A stretch of DNA of 29,885 nt, from the IMG/VR virus record IMGVR_UViG_3300042388_000089, positions 1 through 29,885 of that record; one strand, written 5' to 3'. The translations under genes were made by a program, and so were the position numbers. Within the stretch, counting starts at the first letter, position 1. Every line of letters begins with the position of its first letter. The stretch is from a virus. The notes below the pieces were generated by a model, which had not been told where the DNA came from, searched no databases, and was given only the letters and a program-made list of their open reading frames with translations. This document shows, one piece after another, positions 28,001-29,885 of the stretch.

Positions 28001-29885
28001 CGCCAATAACTGCCGCAGTTACGTTGCCTAATCGAGCAGGGATACGGCCAGCAGCAGCCTGATTACGGTCAGGCGTCAGCTGGAAGCCAGGGAAAAGCGA
28101 CTGCCCATCGATCTGTACATCGTACCCTTCAACAGCCAAATCGCCCAAGACTTCAAGCAAACCAGCCCTGGCGGCTGCTTCTGGAGATACGTATGTAGCG
28201 CCGGTACGTGGGTCTTGGCGCAACTGAAACCCAGATCCTTCACGGCCTTCTAGTAAGCGCTGCCCAGCCGCAGTAAGGTCAACAAGGTTTACGGCTGACT
28301 TTTTTCCGTCTGGGCCAACAATAGTAACGCGAGAGTTCTGAGCGTACTTGCTTCGGCGTGCTCTCTGTATGGCAGAACGTAAAAACTCAGGGAGATTTAG
28401 ACGTACTTCGTTGCCAGCCGTATCAATTGAGCGGAACAGATCGCCAAAATCATCGCGAACGATTTGATACCCACCATCTGGCGTGTCTTCAATAGATACC
28501 GCTGAGTCTGGGTTACTGCGCTGCTCATTTACAGCAGCGTTAAGCATCGCTTCGGTCATAGACGCGAAACGCGGGTCAGCCCAGTTAGTCTCACCGAACA
28601 CCGTGTCGTAAGAGGCACGGGCGGACTGTGTGTTATCAAACACTCGGTTCGGGTCAGTCTTACGACCATACGCTCGAACAACTGTGCGTTGCCCCTCTAC
28701 GGCTTGCACGCCTTGGCCGAACATCTCTACCTGGTCAGCGTCTGTCTCGTCGGTCTGTTCGTCAGACAAGTCAATGTCACGAACCTCGACTCGCTGCTCT
28801 GACTCAAAGCGGCGCTTACGATCTTCGAGCGCCTTTTCTACAGTAGTCTGTTGGATGCTGCCACCTTCGGGCATCAGATTACGAGCGGCTTCGAAAGCAG
28901 CACTTACCCCCTCTGGCGACGTGACTTCTTCAGAGATGACCCGACCGTTACGGTCGAGTGCCTGAACAACAATGTCACCGGGAGCGGAATAATCTTTTAC
29001 GGCGCTATAACCAAGGGCGATCTGCAAGGCCTTATCTGATGCACCGGCTGCAATAACTTCGCGCACTACGTCTTCGTCAGTAGAGACGATTGTGCCTCGG
29101 CCTGGGACAAATGCTGAATATGCCAGTGTTCCATTAATGCTAGCCGTCTTAACCCGGTTTTGCGGAGCGTTAAATTTTGGAGCGGCACCAGCAATCCACA
29201 CGGCTTTTTTGCCGCTAGACGGATCAACCATCGCACGGAGCTGAGCGTCGATGTCGCCTTCAGACTCGGGAGTTGTTAAGCCAGCCGCCACATCGCCGAA
29301 CTGCTCGTTGTTGATCTGCTGATCAACGCGCTGCCCGCGAGCTGTTTCTAGGAAGCCTTTAGCCTTTTCTACAATGTTGCCTACATTAGTAAGCACTCCT
29401 TGGCCAGGCTTCATAGACGACACAGCGTCTAGCGTTCCGCCTATAGCGCCACCAGCACCGCCAGGAGCAGCACCGCCAAAGAAACCAGCAAACGCAGCTT
29501 CTGCGAGACGCATCTTGGCGTCTTCTGCAGTAAATAGCGGGTCTAGGTCAGCGCGGTTTAGGACGCTAATGCCTTCTTGAGCTACTTCAGTGGTGGCTTC
29601 GATAGCACCGCCTTGGAGCGCACCGGTGCCTAACCGCTTCGCAAAGTTTGCAAATACGCCGCCTTCAACAGCGGCACGCTTAGTGGCTTGCTCGCCGATC
29701 AGCTTAAGTAATGCGTACTCACTACCGACGCCGATTGCTGCTTGCGGAATGCCGATAGCAGCGGCCCGTAGCGCGTTGGCCTGGTCAAGTGGCTGTCCGG
29801 CTTCGAGAGCCTCGGACAAATTGCTACCCGACATAGGCGCATATTCGGCAGCGAATGCACCACCTATAGCGCCACGCTTAGCGGC
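25038..29885 (-). CDS. Giant polyvalent virion/ejection protein with zinc protease motif, partial
   Basis: The frame is open to the right edge, giving at least 1615 residues; the ATG at 29834 is probably internal. Using that ATG as residue 1: Gly/Ala-rich helices at the N-terminus (AAFAGFFGGAAPGGAGGAIG), mixed domains, a zinc-peptidase motif HEIGH (802-806) with FEEWFSDQ downstream (Glu850/851 as likely third ligand), then a long helical region (about 1250-1500) and a hydrophobic stretch near the C-terminus (LLALTAVATMPLAMLGMEL). This is the plan of phage polyvalent/DNA-ejection proteins, packed in the capsid and delivered with DNA; the peptidase may act on host targets or on the wall. It lies just upstream of the lysis genes. 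I cannot name all the domains. Confidence 0.8.
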   Translation of the reverse strand, partial: AAKRGAIGGAFAAEYAPMSGSNLSEALEAGQPLDQANALRAAAIGIPQAAIGVGSEYALLKLIGEQATKRAAVEGGVFANFAKRLGTGALQGGAIEATTEVAQEGISVLNRADLDPLFTAEDAKMRLAEAAFAGFFGGAAPGGAGGAIGGTLDAVSSMKPGQGVLTNVGNIVEKAKGFLETARGQRVDQQINNEQFGDVAAGLTTPESEGDIDAQLRAMVDPSSGKKAVWIAGAAPKFNAPQNRVKTASINGTLAYSAFVPGRGTIVSTDEDVVREVIAAGASDKALQIALGYSAVKDYSAPGDIVVQALDRNGRVISEEVTSPEGVSAAFEAARNLMPEGGSIQQTTVEKALEDRKRRFESEQRVEVRDIDLSDEQTDETDADQVEMFGQGVQAVEGQRTVVRAYGRKTDPNRVFDNTQSARASYDTVFGETNWADPRFASMTEAMLNAAVNEQRSNPDSAVSIEDTPDGGYQIVRDDFGDLFRSIDTAGNEVRLNLPEFLRSAIQRARRSKYAQNSRVTIVGPDGKKSAVNLVDLTAAGQRLLEGREGSGFQLRQDPRTGATYVSPEAAARAGLLEVLGDLAVEGYDVQIDGQSLFPGFQLTPDRNQAAAGRIPARLGNVTAAVIGGRQRSLNDLLNPVQESVMTAEERQAALAAEPLGPPRDDVSDGRTETERMIESSVTGGELLTPMNIDTPRSAIDLRAGRAPTTVSPLAERRSAQERISNAINSMVGDIVRDLFDSLKFADPPHIFTFAELIAMSDDQLLQLFGGALNPVREAIASMQNSSTKMGMHISGQFGKIIILRESGNVLQDALVIAHEIGHSLYKEERNKALENSAIRKRLFRAYQSSPSFKDLKDKYGFDLGFEEWFSDQVALWANKRYRSRQKADSLVKKFFKDFAARLESLWKQTSESFRKRFGGRLGAVNEDFETFMDAVLESRKSQVKENGLSFTERAFVYELNDLNIANGGAARAAHWQSKISQLKKSPYVKPILRLVSTADGILRMYAGNEIADMFYVRAQDPTGKGRLGFVPQSARTFDLYKNRLDTELGSFDDPALDAEFDKAASDTPTAQLTGKALAIRQFLEDFYSEYVSPSKTKIGFQRDYFPRLLDLVAISNDPQAFVDLILQADPSANRAKITSRVQKLVDLQQAVTNGADVEGNPLDPAASVNEALELTKNLTRQQLRDNGFLLPPKQAFSEYVRKVIKRVEFDRATKDDQGNDRLKPLLDALAPEDREQALQVINTYMGYRAPLSPFWRKLNSWGQFIQFVTILPFAAISSVTDLAGPVIASKEFGDLTTGMKEVVATIKNREEAKQLARDIGVVTPEAVANAWITDADADYMDPTARKWSDHWFSLTGLNWFTRFTREFATGMGVQFITKHARNEFNNPRSDRYLEELGLTRADVTSWLNSGRKLSTPEGKKVTQALQRFVESSTLRPNAAERPVWASDPHFALIWQLKGYFYSYGKVILGGMFSEAETRLREQNIGTPWQRVGSAAGLLALTAVATMPLAMLGMELREYAKFGLAAFLPFVEADQKYFRTDRMDWSEYLGTAFERSNFSGPFGLATGASNAANFGDSPLFTLLGPTTETIDTAMTNGWRIDRTLKDRLLPIYNQL

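Overview
The window is part of the genome of a tailed double-stranded DNA bacteriophage. It carries a holin and lysozyme lysis module, a very large putative virion or DNA-ejection protein, a long run of tail-fibre and adhesin genes, and a block of small, tightly overlapping replication/nucleotide-metabolism genes. No integrase, repressor, ribosomal RNA or tRNA was seen. The single huge ejection-type protein and the lack of a tape-measure gene within the window suggest a podovirus-like particle, but head and terminase genes lie outside. One small gene (4113-4355) belongs to a type common in phages of Proteobacteria, so a proteobacterial host is a guess only.

Layout. Positions 2-4578 are read on the plus strand: the C-terminal part of a GP88-like cysteine-rich protein, an SNF2-type helicase, two uncharacterised proteins, a PD-(D/E)XK nuclease, and a string of very small genes (three coiled-coil proteins, one with a membrane segment, then an HTH-like protein, a phage hypothetical and a DUF3310 protein) that mostly start inside the stop codon of the previous gene. 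Everything from 4568 to the right edge is read on the minus strand; the two blocks converge and overlap by 11 bases at 4568-4578. In transcription order (right to left) the minus block holds the giant protein with a zinc-protease motif (runs off the right edge), a 51-residue membrane protein, a 3-TM holin, a GH24 lysozyme, a BppU-like protein, a 635-residue protein built of 18-residue repeats, three small virion-type proteins, three fibre/glycine-rich-adhesin/small-protein cassettes (20569 to 11293), a sulfotransferase, a Cys-rich protein, a DUF6447-like protein, an XhlA-like membrane protein, a 572-residue structural protein, a 907-residue J-like fibre with a 12-proline hinge, and four small genes ending with an HExxH metallopeptidase.

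How it fits together. The minus block is a late region: lysis, DNA-ejection, and host attachment. The most distinctive feature is the triple receptor-binding locus: three times a repetitive fibre gene is followed by a glycine-rich adhesin gene and a small two-domain protein that may be its chaperone or cap, usually coupled by 4-base ATGA overlaps. A phage-borne sulfotransferase sits directly after the third cassette. In the plus block the most unusual element is a 17-bp RNA-type hairpin within the first codons of the nuclease gene. Genes are packed almost without gaps; no gene-free stretch exceeds about 65 bases. All functions are assigned by reading motifs and translated sequence, without database searches.
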